From: Anastatus disparis
Lineage: Eukaryota > Arthropoda > Insecta > Hymenoptera > Eupelmidae
DNA: 64,000 bases
Reading direction: 5' to 3'
Assembly: GCA_017163975.1 (NCBI GenBank)
Contig: JAFFSR010000244.1
Coordinates: 11,223,501 to 11,287,500, forward strand
The notes beneath the pieces were generated by a model. The model made no database searches, was not told the origin of the DNA, and saw only the letters and a list, made by a program, of their open reading frames with translations. This document shows, piece after piece, positions 1-11,989 of this stretch (positions are counted from its first letter, which is position 1; each line of letters begins with the position of its first letter). The position numbers and the translations under genes are program-made.

Positions 1-582
1 GGCATTTGAATTTTTCATCATTATCTGCTGGTTTACTTCAAATTCATGGAATGGGTATGAGAAAATTTTTTTATAAATTGGTATACAAATAAAATATAAT
101 TAGTTAATTATTTAGGTTTTTAAAAAATTTCAGATGTAAATATGAAAAATTAAAATTTTGTGAATCCAGCTAATTTGGTAAGAAAAATTTATGAATTATT
201 GAAAATTTTAATATTTTTTATGTATTTTAACCCTAAAAATTGCACTAGAATGAAAATGAATGATTCGTGTAATATTCTGCATATAAAAAACTGTATTAAA
301 TGATATAATTATAAAGATAAATAACCTTTTTTATGAAGTTATTTTGTCTCGCAAAATGTTTAATTTTGAAACTATGCTTATACAATAATAAAATTTCTTA
401 GTTATCTTATTTCTATTTTTTTAAATACTCAAACTACCAATAGATTGAAAAACTTATCATTAAATAAAAATATTTTTCTTGTCCTCAATCTTTTTAAAAT
501 CAAAATTAAATAATTTTAAGAAGTAATTTATTGATATTTTTTTATAATTTAGAACGATTTCTTACTTGTTTCTTTTTTCTAG
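1..582. other. 5' noncoding region of ankyrin-PRANC gene 1
   Basis: No gene is seen in this AT-rich stretch. It ends in a pyrimidine-rich tract with a good splice acceptor (AG at 581-582), 26 bases before the ATG at 609. The gene therefore probably has an upstream noncoding exon here or beyond the left edge. An in-frame ATG at 531 lies inside the putative intron and is unlikely to be used. Confidence 0.45.
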
Positions 583-608
583 AAATTAAGGAACAAAATC
601 TGGTGATT

Positions 609-3600
609 ATGGATTCTAACATCAGTAAAGCATTATTAATAGCTATTAGACAAGCTGACATTATACGAGCAAGAAAAGTATTGAATTCTAATGGTTTAAC
701 ATTGAATGAAGATTGGACAGATTATATGTTATTAGTTAATGCCTTGCAAAAAAGACGAGTCAAAATTGCAACTTTACTTATTGATGAAGGATGTAGAGTT
801 AGAAATATGACAAAAACAAACTTTTTTCACACACCTCTTTATTATGCTACAAAATTGAATAACATTGAACTAGTGGAAAAATTATTAATAAAAGGTGCCA
901 GTATTACTGATAAAGATCGTAACAGAAAAACATCTTTATGCTTTGCTATGGATAATAAATATTATGATATAGTTGATTTAATGCTATCAAAATATGACTT
1001 TGATAATATGAATGCTATTAATGATGATGAAATTGCGCATTTTCACATTGCCTGTAAAAGAAATAATCTAAAAATTATGAAAGCTTTCATAGATCATGGA
1101 ATGTCTATAAATAGTGGTGTAAATATTAATTCCAATGAATATCCTGGATATACAGCGCTACATTTTGCTGTAAATAATCTATCTACAGATGCAGTTAATT
1201 TTCTTCTTAAAAATGGAGCAAGTTTAACAACGCAAGATAAAAATGGGTTAACTCCGCTTCATCTTGCTTATTTCAAAAATCATAAGGATGAACAACTCAT
1301 TCATGAGAAAAATGGTTTTTTCAATATGGAACTAGCACTCTCAAATGACAAATTGAGAAAACTCAAAAAAGAATCTATTATTAACAGGCTGCTCTTTGTT
1401 CATTCTGAACTGAGTACATATGTAAATCCTGTTGATCAAAGAGGTATCTCTCACTTTCACATTGCTTGTGCAAGAGATACATGGATGGTCAAGATGTTTC
1501 TTGAATTTGGAGTGGATGTCAATAAAGCTGTATCTTTGGATTCTGATCAATTTTGTGGTTATTCACCTCTCCATATAGCTGTAGAAAATAATCGTATGAA
1601 AACAATTAATTTATTATTAAGAAATGGTGCTGAAATTAATGCAAAAGCTAAAAATGGTGTAACATCATTACATCTGGCTGTTAAATATGATAAGATAAAA
1701 ATCGTTGAAATTTTGTTAAAAAATCATGCAAATGTAAATATTAAAGATGATGAAGGCTCTACAGCTCTTCATTGGGCTTTTGAATACATTCACCCATATC
1801 CAAATGGTCAAATTCTTGACTTACTGCTAAATCATTGTTCTGTAACAGATAATCCTCTTAATTGTCTAGGACTTTCTCATTTTCACATTGCTTGTACAAG
1901 AAGTAATATAAATGTAGTTCAAAGTTTTCTAAAACAAGGCATAGTAGACTCTTCTGTCAAGCAAAATACGATAAGTTGGTCTGGATTTACAGCATTACAT
2001 TTTGCAGTATTTTATAATCAAAAATCAAATGTTGAACTTCTATTAAAATATGATTCTTCTAATATTTCCTATAATTCTAAAAATCATAATAAATATGAAA
2101 CAGCTCTGCATTTAGCTTGTTTAGAACATAAAAAAAAAATTTACAATTTAGTTGAGAAATATGAACTAACATTAAATAAGAATAAGAACCAATGTAGTAA
2201 AATCTTTGACTGGAATCAGAACTGTCAAAACCAAATTTTAATTATTGAAATGCTATTAAAACTTGTAAAAGATATTAATGTAAAAAATGTTAATGGTCAA
2301 ACACTTTTAATGTGTGCTTATGATTGTAATATTGATTCGTTGGTTGAAAATTTTATTTTAAGTTTACACATAAAAGATGATAAAAATAGAGAATATATAA
2401 AGACAAGTATCAGAGAAGAAATTTATGCTAGAAGAGAAGCGATCATTCGTATTTTGTTAAAATACAATGCAGATGTTAACATTCCTTCTCCAAACAATGA
2501 AACAGTTTTATATTCTGTTTGCAGTAAATTTAAAGATAGAGAAGCCGCTAAACTGGCTGAATTATTCTTAAGTAAGGGAGCTTCTGTCAATTTTACTAAT
2601 GATTTTGGTTTAACTCCACTTCATCAAGCTATTAAACAAAGGTAAATAAATTTTATTATTTTAATTTTTCTTTTTTTATTCTGTATAAATAAAAGTAATA
2701 TTAATACGAATCTTTTCTCATTTTTCATTACAGGAATATAGAGTTAATAAAAGTACTTTTAAAGTATAATGCAGATGTAAATTACGTTGAACCCAAAAAA
2801 CTTACGACTCCACTTCATATTGCAACATTACTTAGAGATGAGTTCACAGAACCAATAACAAAAATGCTTTTGTCACATAATGCAAATCCCAATTTTCAAG
2901 AGATTGAAGGTCAGACTCCACTTCACAATCTTGCTTCATATAAAAATAATGAAAATTCAAACCTTTATGAGTGCTTATTTAATTGTGAGTCTAACCTTGA
3001 TATTCAAGATAAAGATGGCTGTACACCAATTCACTTAGCTTGTAAAAAAAATAACGTTAATGCTGTATATGAACTTTTAAGATATGGTGCTGATATTAAT
3101 GTAGAACAAAATCATGGTGATATAGCAATAAGTTATATTTTTACATCAAAAATTTTGAGCATTTGCGGACTTCAAGATGGTGAAAATCAAAATGATTTTC
3201 TCATACAGGAATACATTGATAAGCATGTTAAAAAATTAATAGCAGCTGGTTTTTACGTCAATCGAAAAGTTAGAAACTATGCATATAAGCTACACAGATT
3301 AAAAAAAAACAGAGCTGATTTACTGTTCCCAAATTTTGATTTGGATACTTATCCAGATGATAAGGATGAATATTTTATTAAATGTAAAACGGAACTAAAA
3401 AAAATGAAAAATATAAGCATAAACAATTACTCTACATTGTATGATATTTTATACAAAGATCAACAAGAAATGGCAAAGCTCATTAAAAACATTAACTTCA
3501 CTCAAATAATTAATTCAGAAAGTTTTGTTACGGATTTCCCTGTATACGAATATTTAATAAAATTACAGTATAAACGAGGCTTATTAAGAAACGTTTTATT

Positions 3601-3814
3601 GGCTCCAGCCAAAAAATCTTTAGAGTTATTAAGTAGATTGGGATTACCTGATTCGTGCTCAGAGCAAATTTTTATGTATTTAGACAATCATAGTCTAAGA
3701 AATTTAATTAAAGCTAAAAAAGTAATGGTTCCTACCAAAAGGAAATATGAAAACATTAATAATGATAACTTAGAATTTCCATCTAAAGTATTGCGGGTTG
3801 ATGACCGTAAATAA
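609..3814 (+). CDS. Ankyrin-repeat protein with C-terminal PRANC/F-box-like domain (gene 1)
   Basis: Two coding exons, 609-2641 and 2734-3814, joined by a 92-base GT-AG intron. The frame runs through the junction in mid-repeat (KQR-NIELIKVLLKYNADVN), giving 1,037 residues. Most of the protein is ankyrin repeats, with many TPLH and ALH(F/L)A(V/C) cores. After the repeats comes a basic linker (YDILYKDQQEMAKLIKN) and a C-terminal PRANC block with LPDSCSEQIFMYL near residue 980. In poxvirus ANK-PRANC proteins the equivalent block acts as an F-box that docks on Skp1 of SCF ubiquitin ligases, while the repeats choose the target; that role here is inference. The same architecture recurs in the minus-strand gene at 18.5-21.3 kb. 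The start at 609 is chosen because a splice acceptor lies just upstream. There is no signal peptide or membrane segment, so the protein is probably intracellular. Confidence 0.85.
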
Positions 3815-5104
3815 TTTTATTGTTGTTTACATATAAATTAGTATTATACTATTGCTCAAAAAAACTGAAAAATATGTACATACATAAATTTTACTTGAAT
3901 GTAATTAATATATACGTGTATATATGAATATTTAAAAAAAAATATTTTAATTTAAAATGTATTATAAATATGTTTAAATTGTTTATACATGTCTAAACAG
4001 TAAGCGATCAGTTTCAAATAGTGTTGTTAAACTGTTTTATGTACTTTTTATAATTTTATTTTTCTTTATACCATAAAATGTGTTACTTGATAACAATTTA
4101 TTGAATAGCTGACTAGAATAAATAAAATTTTTGTATTATTTTTAGACATATTAAGTATAATAAAGTTATTTATTTTAAGTTATATAATTTGTGTTATTTT
4201 TATCTTCCACAAGGATTACTATTAGTATAATATTTAAAATGTTTAAATAACAAAAAAACAACTATCAATATATAATCATTAATTAATGTTAAATATATTT
4301 TATAAACTCATAACATATTTACCATAAAATATTATACAATATAAAAATAATTTCTATTTCAAAATAATTTAAGTCAAAAGAAAGAGTTTTCAAAAATTTA
4401 TTTGTAATTTAAATTCTTGCAATTAAAAATTAAAATAGGTTTGTCCTTTTAATCACTAATGAAATATTCAATAAAATTATTCTTATACATCATTTATAAT
4501 TTAATATTACTTTAAAATTTCTAATAAAAACTTCATGAAACTGTTGAAAATCACTTTTGTGAATGAAAAAAAGGATGGCTATTAATATAAAAGATTTTGT
4601 TTTGTAAAAATGTAAATATAAAATCTTATGAATAAACACAAATTCAAAATAATATGTTTAGTAATATATGAATTAAAAAATTATATTGAAGCAGGATTGA
4701 AAAACTTAAGTTACAGTCTAAAAAACATAATTAAACCATATCAATAATTTAAAAAACAATAAAAATATAAAAAAGTAATTTTCAAATACTAGAATATTTT
4801 TTAATTTAATAGACTCAATGGTTTGTCCTAGAATTCAACTTATAGTTATTACAAAAAGAGTTTTTTTCTATTACATGGTTAATTAATATAATATGTACAA
4901 TAATAATTTATCATCAAAAGTATAAATAATATTATTAAAATAAATTATGATTCATAAAACTAATTCGATTCAAAACTAATTAATCAAAGCATTTATTTCA
5001 TTTAAAATTATTTAAAATGTATGGAAAATATATTATATACATTCATTCTGATTAACATAAATCATGTTATACAATCTATTTATACAATTTATTAATTATT
5101 AATT
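3815..5104. other. Convergent intergenic spacer
   Basis: The spacer between ankyrin-PRANC gene 1 (+) and NDUFAF2 (-) is very AT-rich and holds no recognisable gene. Possible polyadenylation signals for the plus-strand gene include overlapping AATAAA motifs near 4118-4131. Reverse-complement versions of the signal for NDUFAF2 lie near 4990. Confidence 0.4.
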
Positions 5105-5802
5105 TTACTCTTTTGGTTTAACTTTTAATTTATAGTCTCGACCTTGATTTTCATATTCTTCATAAACTGGATAATTTACTGAACTATGTTGTGCCAATGG
5201 TTTTGCATTAGGATTAACAACGTCAATTTTCCCTTGTTCTTCTGCTTGTTTAATATAAGTAGCTTCAAGTTCTAATGCATTTTTTCTTTTAGTTAATATC
5301 ATTTGATAATTTTCATTGACCTAATAATGAGAGAAAATAAATATATTTTAATTTTTAGATAATGAAAGAATCTGTTAAATTGAAATTATTCTATTAGCCA
5401 AAAATTTAATTGCTACAAATAAATAATTTAATTAAATGAAGAAGTACATATGGAAAAATTGAAATCATGTGTTAAATGAAGAAGTACATATGGAAAAATT
5501 GAAATCATGTGTTAAATATAGTGCTCCAAGTTTTTTATTACCTCAGCTTCAGTTGGTGGTATTCGTCTACGATTTCTTAACCAAGCTTCCCATTCTGCTG
5601 GTAATTCTTGATCAAATTTATTTTTGTTCAAAGGTACAAAATAACGATTAGTTTTTTTATGTATAGATTTTACATTTGTAATTTCATAATACTTGGTGCC
5701 CATGTAATCTTCGCCAACATATATATGTTTTGTAAACTGAGGAGTTATAGATTTAAGAAAGTCTCTAAGAATCATGCGAATCAATCCACGCTCTTTTGCC
5801 AT
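5105..5802 (-). CDS. NDUFAF2: NADH dehydrogenase complex I assembly factor 2 (mimitin)
   Basis: Two exons on the minus strand, 5802-5542 and 5320-5105, give 158 residues. The donor follows ...PPTEAE and the acceptor precedes VNENYQMIL; the frame is kept. Family marks are GEDYMGTKYYEI near the N terminus and the signature PAEWEAWLRNRRRIPPTEAE. These match the B17.2-like family (human protein about 169 residues), which helps assemble mitochondrial complex I and is related to structural subunit NDUFA12. The protein is expected in the mitochondrial matrix, although no clear presequence is visible. If the intron were retained, exon 1 would read on for seven codons to a stop. A 40-base tandem duplication sits in the intron just past the donor. 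Confidence is high on the WEAW-PPT core. Confidence 0.9.
5432..5511. repeat. Direct tandem duplication of a 40-base unit
   Basis: Two adjacent copies of a 40-base unit that begins ttaaatgaagaagtacatat lie at 5432-5471 and 5472-5511 and look identical. They sit in the NDUFAF2 intron, about 30 bases from the donor. Confidence 0.9.
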
Positions 5803-8640
5803 TTTATTATTGAGGTAAGTTTTGTGCTATCTGAAAAAAATACCTATTGACTTATATTTGCAAATTAATTTTAAAAGCTAAAATTAAATTAATAAATTAA
5901 AAAAAAATAGATATTAATTAAGGTCATAAGAAATTGCTTATTCAATGAAATTTTCTTAATAAATATAAAGTTGAATTCCAACTATACAACAATAAAAATA
6001 ATTATTAGAAAAATTTAATCTATAGAATCCATATGTGTGAATGAATAATTTTTGTAACAATTATAATAATAAAATAAATTATAAAAGTCTATCGATTAAT
6101 TCAACACAATTCCTTACAAAAATAAACTTCTAAATATTGGACAGATGAAAATTCTCATTTTCTGATAATCCAAAAAATGTTGTTTGATAAACATTGATTT
6201 CATTAGGTAAATTTGAATAAAAATAATATTTAAGCAATAATTAATAGTTAAATGAAATAAATGTAACGAATTTATAAATTATTTTTGCATAAATAAACAA
6301 CAAAAGATTAAAAAAAATAAATTATACTCAATAACCAAAAAAGTATGTACGCTTTTTAAATATTTGACAATTTATAAGATGAAAATGTTCGAAAATCAAT
6401 AACTTACAATAATTTATCCTCGCACACTATTTTCCTTCTTTACGCGACCTTCAAATTATTAACTAATTGCATACCATTGCGAAAACTACTTTTTTGTCAG
6501 AAGGATAGGGATTTTTTATTACAAAATTCACAATTCTCGAAAGCAGAAGACAAACGTATATAATTGAAGGTCAAGGAAATATATAGTAAACTTTTAGGAT
6601 TACGTTAACGCGCGCAATTTGAATGTAATTGATAATAATAATGAAATAAATTAATATTAAATAATTTTTATACTTTTTTAAAATGTACTTATCGCTTTAA
6701 CGTGTTTTCACGTAATAAGTACATATATATATACATATATATATTGATTTTACTTTAATGAATTCTTAGAATTATGAACTACGCGTTAGTGATATTATTT
6801 TTACTAAAATAATTCATTATTTTGGCAAGTTTCGAGACAATTTGAAAAATTAACTTTATATGACCTATACGATCGTTTATCGTTTTAATAAATGAATACA
6901 ACTTTATTGCTCACTGCAAGCAAAGGAGAGATTTTCGTTTTGAACCAAAACATTTTTTCTTATACAGAATCATAAAGAAAGCCATTTTCATTAGGTCCAA
7001 TAATTGATTTGCCTAGAGTCATTTTATTAGGGCTATTTTTTTTTAATTTTAAAATTTATTAAAAAAATTGACATTTGTCTAAAAATAGTACGGATTATCA
7101 ACTAATTTGATTTAGATAAAAATATTTTACAATCTTGAAAAAACAAAAATAAATCAGTTTAAAATGTGAATAAAAAATAAATACATTTTACTTTAAATTT
7201 TTGTTTATTTATGACTTTTAAACAAATTGAACTTTTTGAACAAATTCTATTTGGAAACTAAAGATTTTAGTTTCAACTTTCACTTGATTCTAAAGCTTCT
7301 AGAATGATTTCTAGAATCAGCATTGAATGAAATAAAAACTTGTTTTATATTGTTACCAATATGTATTTTTTTATTACATTTGAGTTAAATAAAAAAGTAT
7401 CAATGTAATAGATATTTTTAAAAATAAATTGAATATAATCACTTGGTTTATTTTAGATCGAAAGTTCTAACAAATAAAATAATAAAAAATTTATTGATTT
7501 CATTGTTATAAGAAAAGAAACAATTAATACATATGGAAAAGAAAAGTTGTTATTTCATCACTCAAAATCAATACTATATAAATAATCATTTTTTCGCAAT
7601 AAAAGTGTTATCATTAAGAGAATGAAATTTTTTAAAAAATTAATATTTAAATATATATAGTGTAATGAATTTTCTGTTATTAAAATAAGTTTATTTGATT
7701 TATGGAATTAATAATTCAAGTTCGAGGAAGAAATTTATAACAATTTAATCCCCTTACCTGCTACATAGGAGTGGGTCATACACACACTAAGTTTTTTTGT
7801 AAAAATAATAACTTTCAAAATTCTGTTTTATTGAATTTTTAAAAATATTTTTAAATTTAATTTTTTACTAATAATAAAATAAACTGCACAAAGTAAACAT
7901 TCAGAGTTATTCTACAAAAATTTTCTATGATTCTCTATAATAAGAATTTTAAAAAGTTTATAAATAATATTATGAAAGAGTATATAAATTTATGAATTCT
8001 AATATTATTATTTTCTACATTAATTAAATATTAAAATACCGCAAATTAATTAGAAGAATAGTAAAATTATGTATTAAATATTTCTTATCTGCGAATAAAT
8101 GATTATATTCAAATAATAAAGCGAGTGTTTTTTCCGCTCATTCAAAATATTAAAAAGAACGACTGTTACCATTGATCAACCATTCACGTCAATCTATGGT
8201 AATTTTACAGTTTTTGACAGTCATTTATTTGACCATATGACAGCATTGCATTAATTCATATTCAGTTCCTTGAATGTAAATAACGGAAAAATGTATAAAA
8301 ATTGACATCTCCAAGAATATAAAGATTACTTGCATTTCACTAAACTTTTTTAAATTATAATATTTAGAGTGAAACAAGATAAGCTTGTTTATTGTATACG
8401 TGCCAAGGGTAGAAATCTCTATTTAAAAAAAAAAGATTGATAGATATAGATTTAATATAGAAGTAAATATAAAAGAATCGCTCCGATGTGACAATCCTCT
8501 GAATTCAAATTAATCTTCGTGCAGTTTTAAAATTAAAATGATTGACGTGTTTTGATGATAAAGTACCGAGATTGGTACAAAAAATGAAGTTTCTTAAATC
8601 ATTTTAGTTACCTTAAGATTTAAATAATTAACGAACGAAT
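5803..8640. other. Intergenic region between divergent genes, no gene seen
   Basis: AT-rich noncoding DNA lies between the start of NDUFAF2 (-) and the promoter area of the plus-strand gene at 9009. It contains short (TA)n runs near 6721-6745. A less AT-rich patch with acgcg/gcgcgc near 6420-6620 could be the NDUFAF2 promoter. No open frame with recognisable protein similarity was found on either strand. Confidence 0.35.
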
Positions 8641-8990
8641 ACCAAATACCAACGCTCTTGCTTTCTCTCTCTCTCTCTTGTCAACGGCTGAAAATTAATT
8701 TTAAGTGGCGACGGTAGGTGGCCAATGGCTGTTATTTAAACTAAATTTGTAAACAAATAATTATTTTAAAAACTTTTTCTATATTTCTTAAAAGTAAAGA
8801 ATTAATCATAAAAATTCTAGAAGTCTAAAATTATAATTATAAGGAAATTTGAAAAAAAATCTAAAATTTTTTCAAGTATATATTTAAAATGAATGAGATG
8901 ATTATTCATGTTTGATAATTTGAATTTCAACTTAGAATTAATAATAATTTTTGATTATTTATATATTTCTCAATTTTTCATAGGTATTAG
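8641..8990 (+). promoter_or_regulatory. Probable promoter and 5'UTR intron of the 9009 gene
   Basis: A (CT)n run at about 8661-8680 (GAGA-type site) is followed by a GC-richer stretch with gtggcgacggtaggtggcc. Within it, GACG/GTAGGT can serve as a splice donor near 8713, and a pyrimidine tract ending in CATAG at about 8984 can serve as acceptor. That would give a short leader exon spliced to the exon carrying the ATG at 9009. The same stretch also resembles the insect CTCF core AGGTGGC, so the two readings compete. Confidence 0.35.
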
Positions 8991-9008
8991 ATTATAGAAA
9001 ACATTAAA

Positions 9009-11090
9009 ATGGCACTCAATAAAAGCAGCAAAAGTACACCTAGCTCTCGGAGTGGCTACTTTACTGAATTGACATCTTCAACTGGAAAACAAACTAATTT
9101 TCTTCTTCCAGTACGACTGAAAATTACACCAAACAATTCATTGGCACCTTTATCAGATGGAAAGAAAAATCCTTCTATGATGTTACAACCAGTATTGATA
9201 AAAGATTTATTTAAAAGTAGCCCAAAAGATAAACGATATTCTTCAGTCGCATCAGTTTCAACACAAAAGAAAAAAGCTCGTGTTCAGAGGACAACGCAAC
9301 CCTATTTAAATACACAAAGTTGTTACAAACCAAAGCAGGATGAAGTTGAAGAATGCTCCTACTTTAGTAGAAAGTCATGTGGAGAAAGCAAAGTTCGTCG
9401 ACAGTTGTATCAAGGATTGGACTCTCCACAAAAATCTATGCTTGAAAATAAAGAAAATAATAAAGTTACAAGGCTAAAGAAAAAAATAACAAAAGAATCT
9501 GAAGAATTGACTGAAGGTATACAGAGTAAAAATAAAGGTAGAAAAAGTTTTTTACTTCCACCAAATAGTATAAAAAATACTTTTCTTAAAATTTCAACAT
9601 CAAAAACTTCCAGCAAACAAAATTTAAAAAGTAATGTAACTAATGTAAATAAACTGACGAAAAATTCTTCACGTATTACAGAAACAAGGAAAGTGAAAAC
9701 TAATTTCAAAAAAACTAATCATATTGAAGAAGCAAATGATATTGATGTAGATTCAAATGCTTCACTATCTAATTCAATTAAATATGATGTATCATGTATT
9801 TTGCGAGATCAATCTACAATGACATCCCCTATAAGGGGAATTTCTGTGTATAAAAGTTTATCCAACTTGAATAAATCTGAAAGACCATCAGTTATAATGA
9901 GTCCTTCAAAAGTTAATTTCACATCAAAAGAATCACAGCATTCAGAGTCTTCTAGTTCACAGACTAACAATCTTTGTGCCGATAAAATGTCTTGCAACTG
10001 TGTTAAAAAATCTGAAACTCTAAAAGGTATTGAATTTAATTTTACGAAAATGAATTTTAATCTCAATGGTTTTTCACAATTTAAACTTTTTCTCGAACAG
10101 TCTATTAAAGACTGCGAGGAACAAGCTTCTGTATTAAAACAGTCTGTGAAAGCCTGTGAGCAGCAAGCTTCAACATTAAAGCAAGTATTAAATTTTTTAA
10201 ACAATGAAATGAATAATACATCTACAATATCGACTTCTGAATCCAATAAAAGTTTTGAAATTAGTGAAAAATCTGACGTTTCAAATTTAAATATGATAAT
10301 AAGTCAAGATAATTCAGATGCTACTGAGATCATTAATGAAAATACAGAGGAAAAAGATGAAAATAATTTAGATATATTAATTTCAGAAAGTGAAAAAGAA
10401 AAAGTAAATGTCCCCGAAAAATTGCCAATACCCTTAAAAATTTTAGTATCTGATGTTGATTTAAATCAAGAAGCAACAGAAATATCTTCAGAAATGTTAA
10501 ATGAAATGGCCCGTTTATCGACAATTGGCGAAGTCTCTTGTGAAGTTGATGATTCAAATAAAGATGAAAAAAATTGTTCAGAAAATAAAGAAAACATTGA
10601 CATTTCAATTCAAAATATTCAGGAATATATAGAAAATTTAACCATCCCAAGAACACCAAAAACCCCGCGTCGTAAATCGACTGCTGTTGATAGTTGCGAT
10701 TCTTACCCTCGAAGACGATCTGCCAGATTAGCAGCAAGACGAAAGTCTATATCCACAATGGATTCAGATTCAGATAAACAAGATAGTTTTACAATGCTGG
10801 AAGAAGAATTAAACATTCATAATAAAATACCGTCTAAGTCGTTGCCAGCATCACCTATGAAACCTCCTATGACTCCTGGAGTTATAAGGCAATGGGGTAA
10901 AAATGTTGAACGTCCATTAAAGGAATATATGGCTTTGAAAATGAATGGCACATTCTTAGTGACTCCTGATGTTAAAAGATTTCAATCGCGTTTAGAATCT
11001 TCTGATACGCCACATTCTAGAAAATCTTTATCACGAAAAATATTTATGGAACTTTGTGACCTTTATGCAGAGTCTCCTGAACCTAAGTAA
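9009..11090 (+). CDS. Uncharacterised 693-residue Ser/Thr-rich protein with KEN boxes
   Basis: A single uninterrupted exon encodes 693 residues and I do not recognise the family. The N-terminal half is low-complexity, basic and Ser/Thr-rich. Two KEN boxes are visible, at residues 148-150 and 527-529, the type of degron read by APC/C-Cdh1. Many SP/TP sites followed by basic residues (for example IPRTPKTPRRKS) suit Cdk phosphorylation. Residues about 350-395 look like a short coiled coil with an internal repeat (SIKDCEEQASVLKQ then SVKACEQQASTLKQ). A basic patch PRRRSARLAARRKS could bind DNA or act as a nuclear signal. The C-terminal about 80 residues (PGVIRQWGKNVERPLKEY onward) look folded and may be the conserved part. 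The features suggest a cell-cycle-regulated nuclear protein, but that is inference. A polyadenylation signal lies near 11269. Confidence 0.75.
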   Translation: MALNKSSKSTPSSRSGYFTELTSSTGKQTNFLLPVRLKITPNNSLAPLSDGKKNPSMMLQPVLIKDLFKSSPKDKRYSSVASVSTQKKKARVQRTTQPYLNTQSCYKPKQDEVEECSYFSRKSCGESKVRRQLYQGLDSPQKSMLENKENNKVTRLKKKITKESEELTEGIQSKNKGRKSFLLPPNSIKNTFLKISTSKTSSKQNLKSNVTNVNKLTKNSSRITETRKVKTNFKKTNHIEEANDIDVDSNASLSNSIKYDVSCILRDQSTMTSPIRGISVYKSLSNLNKSERPSVIMSPSKVNFTSKESQHSESSSSQTNNLCADKMSCNCVKKSETLKGIEFNFTKMNFNLNGFSQFKLFLEQSIKDCEEQASVLKQSVKACEQQASTLKQVLNFLNNEMNNTSTISTSESNKSFEISEKSDVSNLNMIISQDNSDATEIINENTEEKDENNLDILISESEKEKVNVPEKLPIPLKILVSDVDLNQEATEISSEMLNEMARLSTIGEVSCEVDDSNKDEKNCSENKENIDISIQNIQEYIENLTIPRTPKTPRRKSTAVDSCDSYPRRRSARLAARRKSISTMDSDSDKQDSFTMLEEELNIHNKIPSKSLPASPMKPPMTPGVIRQWGKNVERPLKEYMALKMNGTFLVTPDVKRFQSRLESSDTPHSRKSLSRKIFMELCDLYAESPEPK

Positions 11091-11094
11091 TTGA

Positions 11095-11635
11095 ATAATG
11101 TGTATTTTTATCATTTGTAAAGTATTTATTTAAAAAACAATTTGTAATATTCAAATTATGCATATTATATTTTATTATGTAAATTGTGGTATAACTATGC
11201 GTTTGAAATAATTGTACATGCTGGTTATGTTAATTCTATTAGGATAGAGTAATTGTAGTCTGAAAGAATAAATATAAGTATTTTAATTAACAAAGTTTTT
11301 TAATTTTCATAAGATTTTGAATACTTATTGATAACATCTTTCAAAATAATAATCAAATTCTGTACAAATTATTGTATTTTTTGTACTTATTTATTTAATC
11401 AATTAAAATAACATTAAATCAATAAAATTACTTTGAAAAAAAGATTCTTAAAGTTATTGTAATTATTTACAAAAGTAATTATTATAAAATATTACAAATG
11501 ATACTATTTTAAAATTTAACTAATAACGATAGTATATTATTAAAATTATTTGTTTTGTTGATATTAGAAGTAGTTGATATTGCAATTAAAAATTCTCTTT
11601 ATCTTCATTTTTTTTCTATTCCCTTTAAAGAAAAT
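11095..11635. other. 3' flank of the 9009 gene
   Basis: AT-rich DNA with an AATAAA at about 11269 that probably ends the transcript. Nothing else is recognisable before the decayed WD-repeat fragment. Confidence 0.35.
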
Positions 11636-11639
11636 TCAG

Positions 11640-11930
11640 AGAGTAAAGCCATTATTTATAACTTTAATATTAAATAAACTTTTTTCAATACATTTTTCCG
11701 AATCCATATCATAAACATACAAATTTCTATCTAAACTAGTACTAAAAATACATGGATCAACAATATCAACTCCTACAGAAGTAACTGTACCTATTGGACT
11801 TTTAATAATTGTTTAATATTATGCTATGTTTTTCGTAAATCAATCATAAATTCATTCTACCTCTACCAGTTCCACAAATAAGTTGTCTATCTTAAAAACA
11901 TGTTATAATTGCTGTTAAAGATTCTTTTTT
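11640..11930 (-). pseudogene. WD40-repeat (WDR74/Nsa1-like) gene fragment, decayed
   Basis: Read on the minus strand, one frame gives SPIGTVTSVGVDIVDPCIF followed by STSLDRNLYVYDMDSEKCIE, a typical WD40 blade. A second frame just upstream gives QLICGTGRGRMNL-stop-LIYEKH, an earlier blade. Both in-frame stops (TAA, TGA) and a frame change separate the pieces. The wording (GTV-S, TSLDR-LYVYD) is closest in my judgement to WDR74/Nsa1, a 60S ribosome-biogenesis factor. No flanking exons are visible, so this looks like a relic of a retrocopy or of a displaced gene. The family call is tentative; that it is broken coding sequence is fairly clear. Confidence 0.5.
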
Positions 11931-11989
11931 TTATTTGTATATATTGCTAAAAAGAAAACAAATTTACCCCCAAAAAGTCACGTGAATTC

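Noticed and set aside
8711..8723. CTCF site acggtaggtggcc
   Set aside because: Not asserted as CTCF, because the same bases form a plausible leader splice donor (GACG/GTAGGT) with an acceptor at 8984.
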